Below are positions 5,638 to 5,806 of a stretch of DNA of 5,806 nt, piece after piece. Numbering within the stretch: the first letter of the stretch is position 1; each line of letters opens with the position of its first letter. Below the pieces are notes generated by a model. It saw only the letters and a program-made list of their open reading frames with translations, was not told the DNA's origin and searched no databases. Source of the DNA: an uncultured Anaerotruncus sp. (GTDB lineage Bacteria; Bacillota; Clostridia; Oscillospirales; Ruminococcaceae); contig CAJUJI010000051.1 of the NCBI GenBank assembly GCA_910586875.1, positions 11,853 to 17,658 on the forward strand. The letters run 5' to 3'. The position numbers were made by a program, and so were the translations under genes.

Positions 5638-5806
5638 ATGCGCACAAAAATTTATCGGGTAATCGACGGAAAAGGGCGGATTTATCTGCCCGCGACATGC
5701 CGCGAAATGGCGGGCATAGAGCCAGGAGACATTGTGCGGTTGGAGGTTGGCCCAAAGAAAATTTCCGCGTATAAGGTGGATTTGATCGAGCTGGGCGACA
5801 AGTCGC
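5638..5806 (+). CDS. AbrB/MazE/SpoVT-type transcription regulator (partial, 3' end outside window)
   Basis: 56 codons are visible and the frame is still open at the window edge. The start MRTKIYRVIDGKGRIYLP (1-18), followed by CREMAGIEPGDIVRLEVG (21-38) and KKISAYKV (40-47), is the swapped-hairpin AbrB fold: a strand with D-G-K-G-R-I-x-L-P, a helix, then G-D-x-V-x-L. Such proteins bind DNA as dimers and act as transition-state regulators or as the antitoxin half of MazEF-type modules. No toxin gene is visible, though one could lie past the edge. The gene follows the methyltransferase by 11 bases with a good ribosome binding site, so it is probably in the same transcript. It may regulate genes of the element; this is inference. 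Confidence 0.82.
   Translation, partial: MRTKIYRVIDGKGRIYLPATCREMAGIEPGDIVRLEVGPKKISAYKVDLIELGDKS

Overview
This 5.8 kb window reads as part of a conjugative or integrative element of a Gram-positive gut-type Firmicute (Clostridia). Oscillospirales/Ruminococcaceae is my best guess, from the fairly high G+C, the strong AGGAGG-like ribosome binding sites and the protein families present. All six supported genes and the partial seventh lie on the + strand, tightly packed or overlapping. There is no rRNA, tRNA, CRISPR array or insertion sequence. No conjugation, relaxase or integrase gene is in view, so 'integrative and conjugative element' (ICE) is inferred from gene content and order.

Layout: (1) 35-1733, a partition operon: a ParA ATPase whose last codons overlap the start of a ParB-family protein. 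It closes with a hairpin terminator built partly from the last codons of parB. (2) 1779-3336, an accessory pair: a 167-residue protein of unknown function, overlapped by a 367-residue ArdA-like antirestriction protein that appears to hold two diverged copies of the ArdA-like domain. A clean intrinsic terminator follows. (3) 3410-4762, a secreted protein with a signal peptide, two diverged beta-rich repeats, a third beta-rich region and a charged tail that ends in a sortase-like NPGTG motif with no membrane anchor after it. (4) 4802-5626, a D12-class DNA adenine methyltransferase with an unclear N-terminus. (5) 5638 to the window edge, the start of an AbrB/MazE/SpoVT-type DNA-binding protein.

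Taken together, ParA/ParB would support stable inheritance of the element. The ArdA-like protein and the methyltransferase could both protect incoming DNA from host restriction, one by mimicking DNA and the other by modifying sites. The AbrB-like protein may regulate the module. The secreted protein may act at the cell surface, for example in donor-recipient contact, but nothing in the sequence proves that.

The points most worth a second look are the tandem ArdA-like duplication, the orphan sorting motif, the disrupted-looking start of the methyltransferase, and two intrinsic terminators placed too close to the next gene to leave room for an ordinary promoter.
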